Positions 43,701 to 52,917 of a DNA stretch of 64,000 nt are shown here, in pieces. Location: the NCBI GenBank assembly GCA_964523575.1, contig CAZGAV010000010.1, positions 8,162-72,161 of the forward strand, written 5' to 3'. Each line of letters starts with the position of its first letter. Positions within the stretch are counted from its first letter, which is position 1. Origin of the DNA: DAOUTW01 sp964523575. Lineage in GTDB: Bacteria > Zixibacteria > MSB-5A5 > GN15 > JAAZOE01. The notes beneath the pieces were generated by a model. The model saw only the letters and a program-made list of their open reading frames with translations. It was not told the DNA's origin and made no database searches. A program made the position numbers and the translations under genes.

Positions 43701-46700
43701 CGACGGACTATTCGACGCCCAGCATGCCGGCATTGGTTTCATTCGGGTTTCCAGTGAACTTGGACCGACCGAAATATCCGATACCATCATCGTCATCCCG
43801 GGTGAGATCGCCGCTATCGACGTCACTCCGGCCACAATTATTGTCGTCGAGGATTCTTCATATCAGTATTCGGCCTCCGGGATCGATGCCGATCTCAATC
43901 TGGTCAGGGACCTGACCGATTCGGTCACCTGGGCGACCACCGACCCCGGCGGCAATATCAGTCCATCCGGGCTCTATACGGCCGGCAACAGCCCGTCGCC
44001 GCCTGTGTATTCGGTCACAGCGACCTACCAGGGGCTCATGAGTGATTCCGGTCAGGTATCAGTCATCAGCAATGGTTTGATCAATTATGTCCGGATCGAA
44101 TGGCAGAACGGCACGCCATTCACTGACACCGTCCTGACCACCGATATCGACTCGACCCGGCTTTATTGCCGCGGATATACATCGGGCGACGTTTTACTGG
44201 GTGATGTTTCCGTGATCTGGTCGGTTAGCGGCGGCGATTCCATCGGCGTCTTTTATCCGTCCGCCGGAGTGACCAGTACTCTGGAACTGCGTCGGCCGGG
44301 AACCGGTCGGCCGGTCGCCACCTACTCGGCTTTGATCTCCGATACCGGCGGTACTATTGGGTGCGCGGCCGGAATTCCGGATGTCATCGATGTCTCGCCC
44401 GATTCGGCTGTCATATCCGCCGACAGCAGTATGCAGTTTACCATGATTCTCTTCGATTCCGACGGCAATGTCACCACCGCCGGTGAAACTCCCGGCTGGC
44501 AGGTCATCGGCGGTATAGGAATCGTCTCGCCTGAGGGGAATTTTATCCCCTCGCAAATCGGGACCGGATACATCGTCGGATATGCGGGCGAGACCGCTGA
44601 TACGGTCGGACCGATAACGGTGACGGCCGGATCCCTTGACCACATAACCGTGATTCCCGATTCGGCTTTGATTTCAAGCGATTCCGTTCTTCAATTCGCC
44701 GTCACCGGTTATGATGCCGAAGATAATCTCTGCGATCCCGGCGCTGTCACATGGTCGGTGACGTCGCCGCTTGGAGTCATCGATTCCACCGGATTGTTCA
44801 ATCCCACAATTGTCGGTTTGGCCCGGATAGTCGCCTCGTCCAGCCTGGGTCCGGTCGATACCTCCGCCTATTTGGAAGTGACCCCCGGCCGCCTGAATGC
44901 TCTGCAGATTATCCCCGATTCGGCCACGCTCACCACCGACAGCACTCTGATCTTTACCGCTGCCGGGCGGGATGCCGACGGCAACCCGACCTCGACCGGC
45001 ACGATTGTCTGGTCGGTCACCGGCGGCATCGGCGATATCAATTCCTCCGGTCAGTTTACGCCTTTGACTATCGGAAGCGGCCGCATCGTGGCCCTCAGCA
45101 ATATCGACGGCGTCTGCGATACCACCGCTGAAGTGCAGGTCAATCCGGGCTTGCTGGATATAATGGTCATCACGCCCGACTCGGCTCGATTACAGATCGG
45201 CGATACGCTTGATTTCGCGGCCACCGGGTATGACGCTCGGTACAACATTACCGACGTCGGTAACTTGACCTGGTCGGTGCTGGGCGTGATAGGCCAAATC
45301 GATAATAACGGCCGCTTTGTGGCCCAATCCCGCGGCGAGGGCAATATTAAAGTTGTCAGCGACATTAATTATGTGGAGGCGATCTCGGGCGCCGTCGTGG
45401 TCGAGGCTCTTCAACTAACGGCCATCCCGCTTGGCAACAGCTATATCCGGCCCCGCGAATCATCGGTTCCGGTTCTCGCCTTCCGAATCGACAATTACTA
45501 TATAGAAAATAAATCGCTCACGGGCTTGACGATTCGGGACATCAGCCGGGGGGATGGCAGTACCGAAGAAATGGCGGCCAATCTTGACCGAGTCTATCTC
45601 TATATCGACCGGGATGATGATTCCACCCTTTCTCCCGGCGACAGCCTGGCGGCGTCGGCCGCCTATTCCACGGGAATAACCGATTTGACTTTCCCCGGAA
45701 TCGTGGTACCCGGAGGGTCGGGACTCAATTTCATAATCACCGCCGACGTCAGCCTTTATCCGCATGACGGCGATTCGATCGATGTTTATTTTGCCACCGA
45801 CAGCGATCTGCAAACCAAAGAAATCCTCTCGATCATCGGACAACCGTCCATAAATTCCGTCGGCTACGGCATTATCAACGGCCTGATCGCGGAACAGATA
45901 ACCGTCAGCGCCTCGGGCTCCGACATCATCCATCCCGCGGAGACTTTATATAATTGCTTGACGCTCGATATCCCCCGAGACGGGTATGCCTCCGATATCC
46001 TGGAAGTCATGAGTATCGCCAATGCCGGCACCGCCGGACCCGCTGATATCGACTCCCTCGTGCTCTATGCCGATGACGGCAATAATGTATGGGGCGGTCC
46101 GGACGAAGAAAACCGCCTGGGACGACCGGCCTTCACCGGCAATCGCTGGACTATCAGCGGCCTGGACCTGCCTCTGGTATCGCCTCTGACCCGGTTGTAC
46201 ATCGCCGCGACGCCGTCGGAATATCCGGAAAACGGATCGACCATTGCTTTGTACATCCCCGTCAACGGTCTCGAAATGTCATCCGATAATGACGGCCCTT
46301 ATGATTTCCCGACCATAGCCGTCGATACGCTTGTCATCGAAACCGACGAAAAAGTTACCATCACCACAGGCGATATTCCTTTCCGCGAACTGATTCCGGG
46401 ACAACTCACCGGGCCTTTGACCGGTTTCGAACTGACCAACCGGTACAACAATGAACTGGCCCTCGACAGCCTGACCTGCCGGGTGTTGACTTATGATCCC
46501 CAGGGAGCCACTCAGGAACAACTCGACAGCCAGATTGACAGCCTGCTCTTGTATATCAATCGCGACGGCGATTACTCGCATCTGGGAGCCGCCGATTCTT
46601 TGATCTCGACGACAGTGCCGGTCGGGGGACAGGTCGTGTTCATAACCGAAAATTTGATCATTCCCCCGGACGGCGGCCGGCTGAGTTTGTCGGTGGCGGC

Positions 46701-49700
46701 GTTTCTTGACCATGAAAACAGTCGCAACGGCAACACTTTGAATATATCCATAGACAGCGCCGACGATCTTAATTTCGATCAACCGGCCGCGGTCGAGGCC
46801 GAATGGCCTTTGACCAATGACGCCGATTTCAGAATCAACGCCTTCCCGGCCTCGCGAGTGATTATCAATCCGATTGAAGTGAGCACCCTGTTCGGGGGAC
46901 AGAGCAACCGTCCGGTCATGGATTTCATCCTTCCCGGCAATGGTTACGCCGCCGATATTCTGGATGGTTTCAGCCTTCACAACTCCGGCACGCTGAATGA
47001 ATTCGAGGCTCTCTTATCGGTCAAATTATGGGCCGACAACGGCGATGGCGTTTTTACCACCGGCGATAATATGTTGGGGCGTCTGGTCCCGGGACCCGCC
47101 GTCTGGACCATAAGTAATTTGAATTATGCCGTCGCCTCGTCCGGCGCTCGATTCTTTGTAACCGTCGATGTCATTGCCGATCAGAGCGAGGCGGGGACAT
47201 TGCTGTTCAAAATTCCCGTCAGGGGAATCACTTATCGGTCGTCGATGAACGGTCCCGATGATGCTGAAGTCGGCAATCCCGAGGCCCATTTGGTTTTCCC
47301 GTCCAACCGGATTTTCGCCATCTCTATCCCGGCCTCCGGCGATAAAGACCTGACGCCCAAAAGCGTCCGCAATATGGCTTTGTCCTTTGCTCTCTACAAC
47401 GGTTATGTCGGTCAGGATCAAACGCTCGAGGCGATCAATTTCACTAATATCTCGCACAGCGCTTCGGGGGCGCCCTTCGCCGATCATGAGTTCGGCCAGG
47501 TCTCCTTATATATGGATACCGACAGCAGTCGGACTTTCAACGGCGACAGCCTGATCGCGGCCGGAGTATTCAAAAACGGCCGTCTGCAGGTCAGCGGCCT
47601 CGACGTTACCCTCCCGCCGGAAGCGCTAAAATATTTCTTCGTCGTTATTGATGTCCCGCTGGATTTGATTGACGCCGACAGCCTGGCCCTTTCCATCGCG
47701 GCGGCGGCCGATATCATGTTTGCCGAACCGGTCAGTATCGGTGGCGATCTGCCGTTGATCAGCGGCAGTCACCTGATCGTGAACGGATCGGTGCGGCGTC
47801 AGTATGTCGCGGTCGAAACCCCGCCCCGGTCGGTCAGTCCCGGCGACAGCGCCGTCACGCTGCTCACTTTCAAGCCGGCCGTCAACGGAAATCTGAGCGA
47901 TACTCTTCAGGCGATCACTCTGGAAAATACCGGAGCCGCCGATCCGGGGGATTTCCACACTCTTCAATTATGGCTCGATACCAACGACGATAATCTCTGG
48001 CAGGCCGGAGATTCCCTGCTTGGACCTTTTACGGATCACACCGGTTTCTGGATGGCAGAGGGCATTTCCGGCGTCATCGAAACCCCGCCGCCGACTATGT
48101 TCGTGACCTGCAATATTGCCGATACCACGGCCGTCAACGCCTCCTTCCGGGCCCGGATACCGCTGAACGGATGCGATTACTCATCCGCCAACGACGGCCC
48201 GCTTGATTCGGTGCTGACCGCCTCCAACGCCGTCACCGTTTCCGGATCGGGGCTGGCTGTCTCGGCCGGTTCGATGGACCCGACCTGTTCGGTCGGTCAG
48301 ACGATTATGGTGCGCCTGAATGTCACCAATCGATCAGATATGACGATGACCGGTGTTTCGGGGGAAATCGTCGGCGATTACGATACCACGGTTGTACGGC
48401 CGGACAGCAATTTCTCCGGCCCGGTCAGCCTGGGACCGCAGGCTTCGACCGAATTCACCTACTTCTTTACGGCTCTCAGCCCGGCCCTGGTTTCATGGCA
48501 CCTGCGCGCCGCCGATCCCGGTGTGCCCGATACTTCGGCGAGTATCGAGACCGCCCCGGTGATGATTCAGGCTGCGCCCGGCAATGTCAAAATAAATTTC
48601 GTCAATTCCATACCGACGGCGGTCATCAAGGGACAGGCCAACGTCTTCCCGCTGAGTTTCGGCTATGCGCATCCCGATTCCGGGTCGATGTTCGCTTCCC
48701 TGAGGCTTGACAGCCTGCAACTGACCGTCGAAAACGGCGCCGGAATACCGATTGAGGCCAGTTCGGTATTCAGCCGGATTCTGCTCGTCACCGGCTATAC
48801 CAATCTGTCGGCGCTGGAAACGATTCCCAACCAATCGCAAGTATGGTTGGTCTTCGATGAACCGGTCATCGTCGCGCCCGGCCAGACCCAGCATTATTCG
48901 CTTCTGGTCGATATCGACCCGAATACCGCCGCCGGAAGTTTTGCTCTGGCCATCGCAGGTGCCGGTTCGATCCCGATCACCGATTACAATACCGAACTGG
49001 CGGCGACTTTCGACCCCACGGTCGTGTTCCCGATGAAAACGGCCTCATGCCGTATCGATAATCCTTCGGAATATATGTTCATCTCGTATGAATCGGTGGC
49101 TCCCGCGACAGCCAATTACGGCCAGCAGAATGTGCCCCTGATCCGGCTCGATATCCGCCATCCCGGCGCCGCCGGAAGCTCTCAAATTCAGTTTACTTCG
49201 CTGGCGGTGCGGTTTATCGATGCTTTCGCCGCGGCTCTGCCGATCGGCGATATGTTCGAACGGTTGTCGATTCGACGGCAGTCAACCATTATCGGCACTG
49301 TCTCCTCGATCAATTTCGACTCTCTGGAAACAGTTATCGATCTGGCCCTGCCGGTAACGCTCAGCGCCGGCGAAACGGCGGCCCTGACAATCGAGGCCTC
49401 CGTCAATGAAATGACCGCCGGTGATGGGTTCAGTTTATATATCCCCGATAGTACCGTCTTCATGGTGCGCGACCTCAGTTCCGGATCGTTGCTGGAGGTG
49501 ACCACCGACACCTTATTGCTATCGGCCGGTGTTTCCGCCTTTCCGCTTATGTCCGACTGGGTTACTCTTAAAAATCAGGCGACCGCGCCCGAGATTTGCT
49601 TCCAGTCGAATCTCCCCGACATCGTCATCGGCGGCGCCGATTCGACGGTGCTTCTCCAGATGACTTTCGATTATCCGGCGGGCGAGGATTATTCTCCGAT

Positions 49701-50892
49701 CCGCATCAGGGAGGCCCGGCTGGCCGTGCTTGATACCTTGGAAAGATCGCTGGGCCCGGATATGCTCTTTGATCGCATCGGCTATGCCGCCACTGGAGGA
49801 TTTGGCGGCTATCAAGCTTATGTCGAGTTGGAAAACGGCCTGGCCGTTTTCCGCTTCGGAGCCTATGGGATTCTCCTTGAACCGGGGCAAAGCGTGTCGA
49901 TTGCCTTTTTCGGCGATATTAAATCCGATGCCCCCTATGATCATTTCCTGATCCGCGTGCCGGAAGCCGACGATATTCGGCTGACCGATGTCAGCGATAC
50001 CGGTTACAGCCCAGGATTGGCATCCGGGACAGGATGCGATGGAAATCTGCCTTATGAGACCGGTGTGGCTCATATATTCCTGCCGGCCGGTAGGCCGGGG
50101 TTGACGCCGCATGAATCACCGGTCATTACCGCCTTTCTGGGGCAAAAACAAGCGCCGATCTTCGAATGCAATATCAGCTATACCAGCGCCGCTCCTCAGG
50201 GCGACATCCGGCTCAGCGCCGTCGGAGGGCGCGTCTTGAAGCGAACCAAAGAAGGCCTGCAGGCTGTCAATGCCGGAGATATTTTTGATTCCCTCCAGAT
50301 AAAAATCAATGATCAAGTCGTTTCCGAAAATGCCCTTTTCAGCGCCGATACGCTGACGATTTCGTTTGATAACGGTCATATCATCTCCCGGGGTGATGGC
50401 TTTATTTTCAGCCTTTCCGGCGATATCAGGCCCGACGCTCCCTTGGGCAATTACCTCATCACTTTTACCGATTCGACCTTCATGACCATGACCGACCGCG
50501 AACTGGCCACGCCCGTCTATCCGACCCTGACCGGGACCTTGTATCCTCTGTATTCGGCGGAAATTTCCTTATCGGCGGCGGAGTTGAACGGGTCCTTCCG
50601 GTGCTTCCCAAATCCCTTCTATCCCTCGCGGGGCGAAGTCACTCATATCGCCTATACCCTCGACGCCTCGGCCGAAGTCGATATCGAAATCTTCACCATT
50701 ACCGGCGAGGCGGTCACGACGGTGGTGCAAGGTACATTCAAGGAAGCCGGGAGTCATCAGGAGGATATCTGGTCCGGATATAATGATATCAGCCGTCCGG
50801 TGGTTCCGGGAACCTATTTCTGCCGCATTCGAGCCCGGTACGATTCCGGCGCGGCGGATGAACTCAAAATCAAGATTGCCGTGTTGCGATGA
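40732..50892 (+). CDS. 3386-residue secreted modular surface protein
   Basis: Signal peptide (IVITMLLMLAAAVAPATG). Three successive right-handed beta-helix modules start at about residues 24, 303 and 578, each opening Y(Y/W)V.P.G.D followed by AW..IDNG and PGD...(L/M)PG.Y. From ~852 to 1555 there are eight Big-like/Ig repeats of ~88 residues (LD.(I/V).PDSA..S.DS...F...GYDA.GN ... WSV....G.I...G.F). From ~1560 to 3280 come long beta-sandwich repeats with Ca-binding-like D.D.DD segments (YIDRDDDSTLSPGDS). The last ~95 residues are PNP-type (CFPNPFYPSRGEV). Most likely an adhesin or S-layer-like protein exported by a type IX-like route. The junction with the next gene is ATGA. Confidence 0.88.
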   Translation: MMRTTIVITMLLMLAAAVAPATGYYVSPDGDDANDGLTPGAAWKDIDNGDVKGLLAPGDVVNILPGLYSTTATIMLSTSGTETLPITYRGPDSGGVIVDMGGISDEIIQIDGHHVNLIGLTLTNCGRHAIRIYGDTCLVTECFLHDYGLQGIDVNGDGNLIQKNIMYNAGQCGITNRSGATGNKFYGNTIYNCGYQGIWIDYTVYSCRAFNNDIVLCDEGISGASWNKCGFNNIWNCASGSYVGGVYDSAGGLAVDPLFMNAAGADFNLQSGSPVINKGIDLGYSYYGYGPDLGALEYLPEIQRTYWVSPTGNDLADGFSAATAWKSIDNGEKRGILVPGDTINILPGLYQPAATLEMISSGSPTASIVYRKIGKASAKIDGRATINTLILIEGDYVEIHGLELTNNKDHGIHIKGDHGLITGCYIHDIENFGIRLEGDSILVLKNVIAFTRDDGIRNEDASYYCRYYGNTIYGCTNDGMELKKGSSRAFNNIVAQNAVGIKASSTDICAFNNVWGNPGGNYSGTVDSAGGISVLPKFVNSAAGRYDLLASASEIDAGLDLGYPYNGAAPDIGAFEKYNVYYVNPSGDDLLSGRTPDSAWAYIDNGDSLLFPGDTVYVMPGAYTNRVIITDSGLVDDRIAYVGVRDSCLIETSEAANAVSLLSEYILWSGISVHNAISDNMYINGGNNRIEAATFGSGGSYGIDIAVGQNNNIVHSVFSKNALANIHIHDDYNAIYNCSFLDSAGYGIDAQGYQHQTITNCIFQGTNGEDVAVITNATSSLTYCLFYNNLASASGGIGMGTGCFVADPLFIDPAGGNFRLQSHSPAIDAGVYVGLPFEGSAPDRGAYETGILDQLTISPVYESLNADSQYRFETLGWDSVGYPADPGHITWSHTFATGNINGAGLFQPQMIGTGEIIAESDINLISAASPTMTVIPGALDNFVITPSRDTISADDTRLFTVAGYDQWGNEVIETGLLNWQVMNNIGVIDGDGLFDAQHAGIGFIRVSSELGPTEISDTIIVIPGEIAAIDVTPATIIVVEDSSYQYSASGIDADLNLVRDLTDSVTWATTDPGGNISPSGLYTAGNSPSPPVYSVTATYQGLMSDSGQVSVISNGLINYVRIEWQNGTPFTDTVLTTDIDSTRLYCRGYTSGDVLLGDVSVIWSVSGGDSIGVFYPSAGVTSTLELRRPGTGRPVATYSALISDTGGTIGCAAGIPDVIDVSPDSAVISADSSMQFTMILFDSDGNVTTAGETPGWQVIGGIGIVSPEGNFIPSQIGTGYIVGYAGETADTVGPITVTAGSLDHITVIPDSALISSDSVLQFAVTGYDAEDNLCDPGAVTWSVTSPLGVIDSTGLFNPTIVGLARIVASSSLGPVDTSAYLEVTPGRLNALQIIPDSATLTTDSTLIFTAAGRDADGNPTSTGTIVWSVTGGIGDINSSGQFTPLTIGSGRIVALSNIDGVCDTTAEVQVNPGLLDIMVITPDSARLQIGDTLDFAATGYDARYNITDVGNLTWSVLGVIGQIDNNGRFVAQSRGEGNIKVVSDINYVEAISGAVVVEALQLTAIPLGNSYIRPRESSVPVLAFRIDNYYIENKSLTGLTIRDISRGDGSTEEMAANLDRVYLYIDRDDDSTLSPGDSLAASAAYSTGITDLTFPGIVVPGGSGLNFIITADVSLYPHDGDSIDVYFATDSDLQTKEILSIIGQPSINSVGYGIINGLIAEQITVSASGSDIIHPAETLYNCLTLDIPRDGYASDILEVMSIANAGTAGPADIDSLVLYADDGNNVWGGPDEENRLGRPAFTGNRWTISGLDLPLVSPLTRLYIAATPSEYPENGSTIALYIPVNGLEMSSDNDGPYDFPTIAVDTLVIETDEKVTITTGDIPFRELIPGQLTGPLTGFELTNRYNNELALDSLTCRVLTYDPQGATQEQLDSQIDSLLLYINRDGDYSHLGAADSLISTTVPVGGQVVFITENLIIPPDGGRLSLSVAAFLDHENSRNGNTLNISIDSADDLNFDQPAAVEAEWPLTNDADFRINAFPASRVIINPIEVSTLFGGQSNRPVMDFILPGNGYAADILDGFSLHNSGTLNEFEALLSVKLWADNGDGVFTTGDNMLGRLVPGPAVWTISNLNYAVASSGARFFVTVDVIADQSEAGTLLFKIPVRGITYRSSMNGPDDAEVGNPEAHLVFPSNRIFAISIPASGDKDLTPKSVRNMALSFALYNGYVGQDQTLEAINFTNISHSASGAPFADHEFGQVSLYMDTDSSRTFNGDSLIAAGVFKNGRLQVSGLDVTLPPEALKYFFVVIDVPLDLIDADSLALSIAAAADIMFAEPVSIGGDLPLISGSHLIVNGSVRRQYVAVETPPRSVSPGDSAVTLLTFKPAVNGNLSDTLQAITLENTGAADPGDFHTLQLWLDTNDDNLWQAGDSLLGPFTDHTGFWMAEGISGVIETPPPTMFVTCNIADTTAVNASFRARIPLNGCDYSSANDGPLDSVLTASNAVTVSGSGLAVSAGSMDPTCSVGQTIMVRLNVTNRSDMTMTGVSGEIVGDYDTTVVRPDSNFSGPVSLGPQASTEFTYFFTALSPALVSWHLRAADPGVPDTSASIETAPVMIQAAPGNVKINFVNSIPTAVIKGQANVFPLSFGYAHPDSGSMFASLRLDSLQLTVENGAGIPIEASSVFSRILLVTGYTNLSALETIPNQSQVWLVFDEPVIVAPGQTQHYSLLVDIDPNTAAGSFALAIAGAGSIPITDYNTELAATFDPTVVFPMKTASCRIDNPSEYMFISYESVAPATANYGQQNVPLIRLDIRHPGAAGSSQIQFTSLAVRFIDAFAAALPIGDMFERLSIRRQSTIIGTVSSINFDSLETVIDLALPVTLSAGETAALTIEASVNEMTAGDGFSLYIPDSTVFMVRDLSSGSLLEVTTDTLLLSAGVSAFPLMSDWVTLKNQATAPEICFQSNLPDIVIGGADSTVLLQMTFDYPAGEDYSPIRIREARLAVLDTLERSLGPDMLFDRIGYAATGGFGGYQAYVELENGLAVFRFGAYGILLEPGQSVSIAFFGDIKSDAPYDHFLIRVPEADDIRLTDVSDTGYSPGLASGTGCDGNLPYETGVAHIFLPAGRPGLTPHESPVITAFLGQKQAPIFECNISYTSAAPQGDIRLSAVGGRVLKRTKEGLQAVNAGDIFDSLQIKINDQVVSENALFSADTLTISFDNGHIISRGDGFIFSLSGDIRPDAPLGNYLITFTDSTFMTMTDRELATPVYPTLTGTLYPLYSAEISLSAAELNGSFRCFPNPFYPSRGEVTHIAYTLDASAEVDIEIFTITGEAVTTVVQGTFKEAGSHQEDIWSGYNDISRPVVPGTYFCRIRARYDSGAADELKIKIAVLR

Positions 50893-52916
50893 AGCGAGCC
50901 GTTCTGTACATATTGAGCCTGAGCCTGCTGGTGCTGATGTCGCCGCTATCGGCCTCCGATCAGGGCGGCACCGAATCGCCCTTCAGTTTCGGCGCCGGGG
51001 CGCGGGAATTGGCGCTTGGAGGCGCCGGTTTGGCCGAATGCAATGGCGACATGGCTCCTTTCTGGAATGCTTCGCGGCTGGCCCGGGCCGGACAATATTC
51101 ACTGAGCGCCTTCCACAGCAATCTCTATGAATCCGACGTCGCCTATCAATACCTCGGCCTGGCTGTCCCGACCATGGATTTCGGTTCCTTCGGGCTGGGT
51201 ATTTTCCGACTGGGAATCAAGGGCATCCGGAAAAGAGACGAGGGCGACCTCTACCTCGGCGATATCGACGACAACCGGCTGGCCGTCAATCTGGCTTATG
51301 CCCGGACGATTTCCGATTACGACTTCGGCCTGGTCATCATGATGGAGCATCATTCGCTCGATGATTACTCCGCCACTTCCTCGCCCGGCTTCAATCTTTC
51401 CGCCGGCCGTCGTTTTGAACTGAATAACGGACGGTTCCGATATATTTCGGCGGCCGTCAATTTCCGCAACCTGATCAAGCCCCATATGAATCTGGTGGAA
51501 GAAAACATCGGTTATCCCGGGGCTCTTGATCTCGGATTGACTTCCGGTATCATGCCCAATCCCCGATGGAACCAGACACTGAATCTCTCCCTCCGGCTGA
51601 CCAAGGTCGAAAATCTGGATCCCGATCTTAGCGCCGGGATTGAATATGATATCGAAAAACTGCTCTGGATTCGCGGCGGTATCCATGATCGCAAATTGTC
51701 GATGGGCGCCGGGATCAAAATCAAGTCCGTCGCCTTCGATTATGCTTTAGTCGATCGCGATCTGGGCAGTCTTCATATGTTTACTCTGACGACTTCCTTC
51801 GGTATGCCCATCAAGGAAAAACGGCAGGAACGCCTCCGCCGCCGCGAGGCCGAATTCGACGATCTGATGCGTGACCGGCTGATGTCGCTTAATCGTGAAA
51901 AAGTCTCTCAGATGACCGCCGAGGGGAGGCAGTTGCTGGAAGAAGGAAAGCTGGTCGAGGCCGCCGGCGCTTTTGACCGGGCGCTCTTCCTGGCCCGCGC
52001 CAGCAGTCTTGACTCGACCGCCATAATCGATCTGGCTCAGGAAACGCAATCCCGGCTCCGGGAAGTTTCGCGGACTGAGCGTTACCAGCAATTCCTCGAT
52101 TCCGCCGGGGTCAAATTAACCAATGGGGATTTTCTGGCGGCCCGTTATTTCGCCTCCCTGGCCCTGACCGAGAAGCCTGATGCTCCGGAAGCGAAGGCGG
52201 TATGGAATCGGGCCGATGAAACTATCCGGCAATTGGAATCGCGGGAAGAGACCATCAAGAATCAACTTTGGGCCGCCGACTCCTTGCTCAGTTACGGGCA
52301 GATCGATCAGGCTCTGACCCTGCTGTCGGCGCTGGAGGAGTATGCTCCCGGTGATATCAATGTCGGCAAGGCCCGGCGCAAAGCGGTTTTTGAACGATGG
52401 CGCACCATGGCCTCAAACGCCTATTCCACCACCCAATTCGACCTCGCCTTGTCGGCGCTCGATTCGGCTCTGAGCCTGTTTCCGGGGCATGAATGGTGTC
52501 TTGATTTGAAAAAACGGATTCAAAGGGAATCGACCCTGACCGAACAAAAAACGGCACCGGCGCCGATGGCTTCGATCGCGGAACCTCTCAGCCCCGAACT
52601 GGAAAAAGAGGTGGCCGCCGCCTATACGACCGGGCGCGATCTCTTTACCCGGGGCGAATTGCCCGATGCGATAAAATTCTGGGAGAAAGTCGAACGCATG
52701 GCGCCCGATTACCTTTCGGTGCGCAGTTATCTGGTCAACGCCTACCGGTTCGTCGGCATCGATCTCTACAGCCGCAGTCTTTACGATCAGGCAGTGGAGG
52801 TATGGAAAAAGGCGGTCCGCCTCGAACCGGATAATGAAGAAATCAACGGTTATATCCGGCGGACCGAAACCGAAATCAGGAAATTACAAGAGTTGTCCTA
52901 TGAGCATGGGAAATAA
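50889..52916 (+). CDS. PorV/PorQ-like outer-membrane protein with TPR-like C-terminal half
   Basis: 675 residues with a signal peptide (LYILSLSLLVLMSPLSA). The first ~310 residues look like a PorV/PorQ-type barrel: FSFGAGARELALGGAGLAECNGDMAPFWNASRLA is a strong family hallmark, followed by amphipathic strands. A charged helical linker (KEKRQERLRRREAEFDD) leads to three or four TPR-like units (ARQLLEEGKLVEAAGAFDRAL; YDQAVEVWKKAVRLEPDNEEI). In type IX systems PorV shuttles cargo to the surface. A TPR fusion could gather partners in the periplasm. It overlaps the giant surface protein by four bases, so the two are probably made together and act together. Confidence 0.82.
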   Translation: MKRAVLYILSLSLLVLMSPLSASDQGGTESPFSFGAGARELALGGAGLAECNGDMAPFWNASRLARAGQYSLSAFHSNLYESDVAYQYLGLAVPTMDFGSFGLGIFRLGIKGIRKRDEGDLYLGDIDDNRLAVNLAYARTISDYDFGLVIMMEHHSLDDYSATSSPGFNLSAGRRFELNNGRFRYISAAVNFRNLIKPHMNLVEENIGYPGALDLGLTSGIMPNPRWNQTLNLSLRLTKVENLDPDLSAGIEYDIEKLLWIRGGIHDRKLSMGAGIKIKSVAFDYALVDRDLGSLHMFTLTTSFGMPIKEKRQERLRRREAEFDDLMRDRLMSLNREKVSQMTAEGRQLLEEGKLVEAAGAFDRALFLARASSLDSTAIIDLAQETQSRLREVSRTERYQQFLDSAGVKLTNGDFLAARYFASLALTEKPDAPEAKAVWNRADETIRQLESREETIKNQLWAADSLLSYGQIDQALTLLSALEEYAPGDINVGKARRKAVFERWRTMASNAYSTTQFDLALSALDSALSLFPGHEWCLDLKKRIQRESTLTEQKTAPAPMASIAEPLSPELEKEVAAAYTTGRDLFTRGELPDAIKFWEKVERMAPDYLSVRSYLVNAYRFVGIDLYSRSLYDQAVEVWKKAVRLEPDNEEINGYIRRTETEIRKLQELSYEHGK

Positions 52917-52917
52917 A

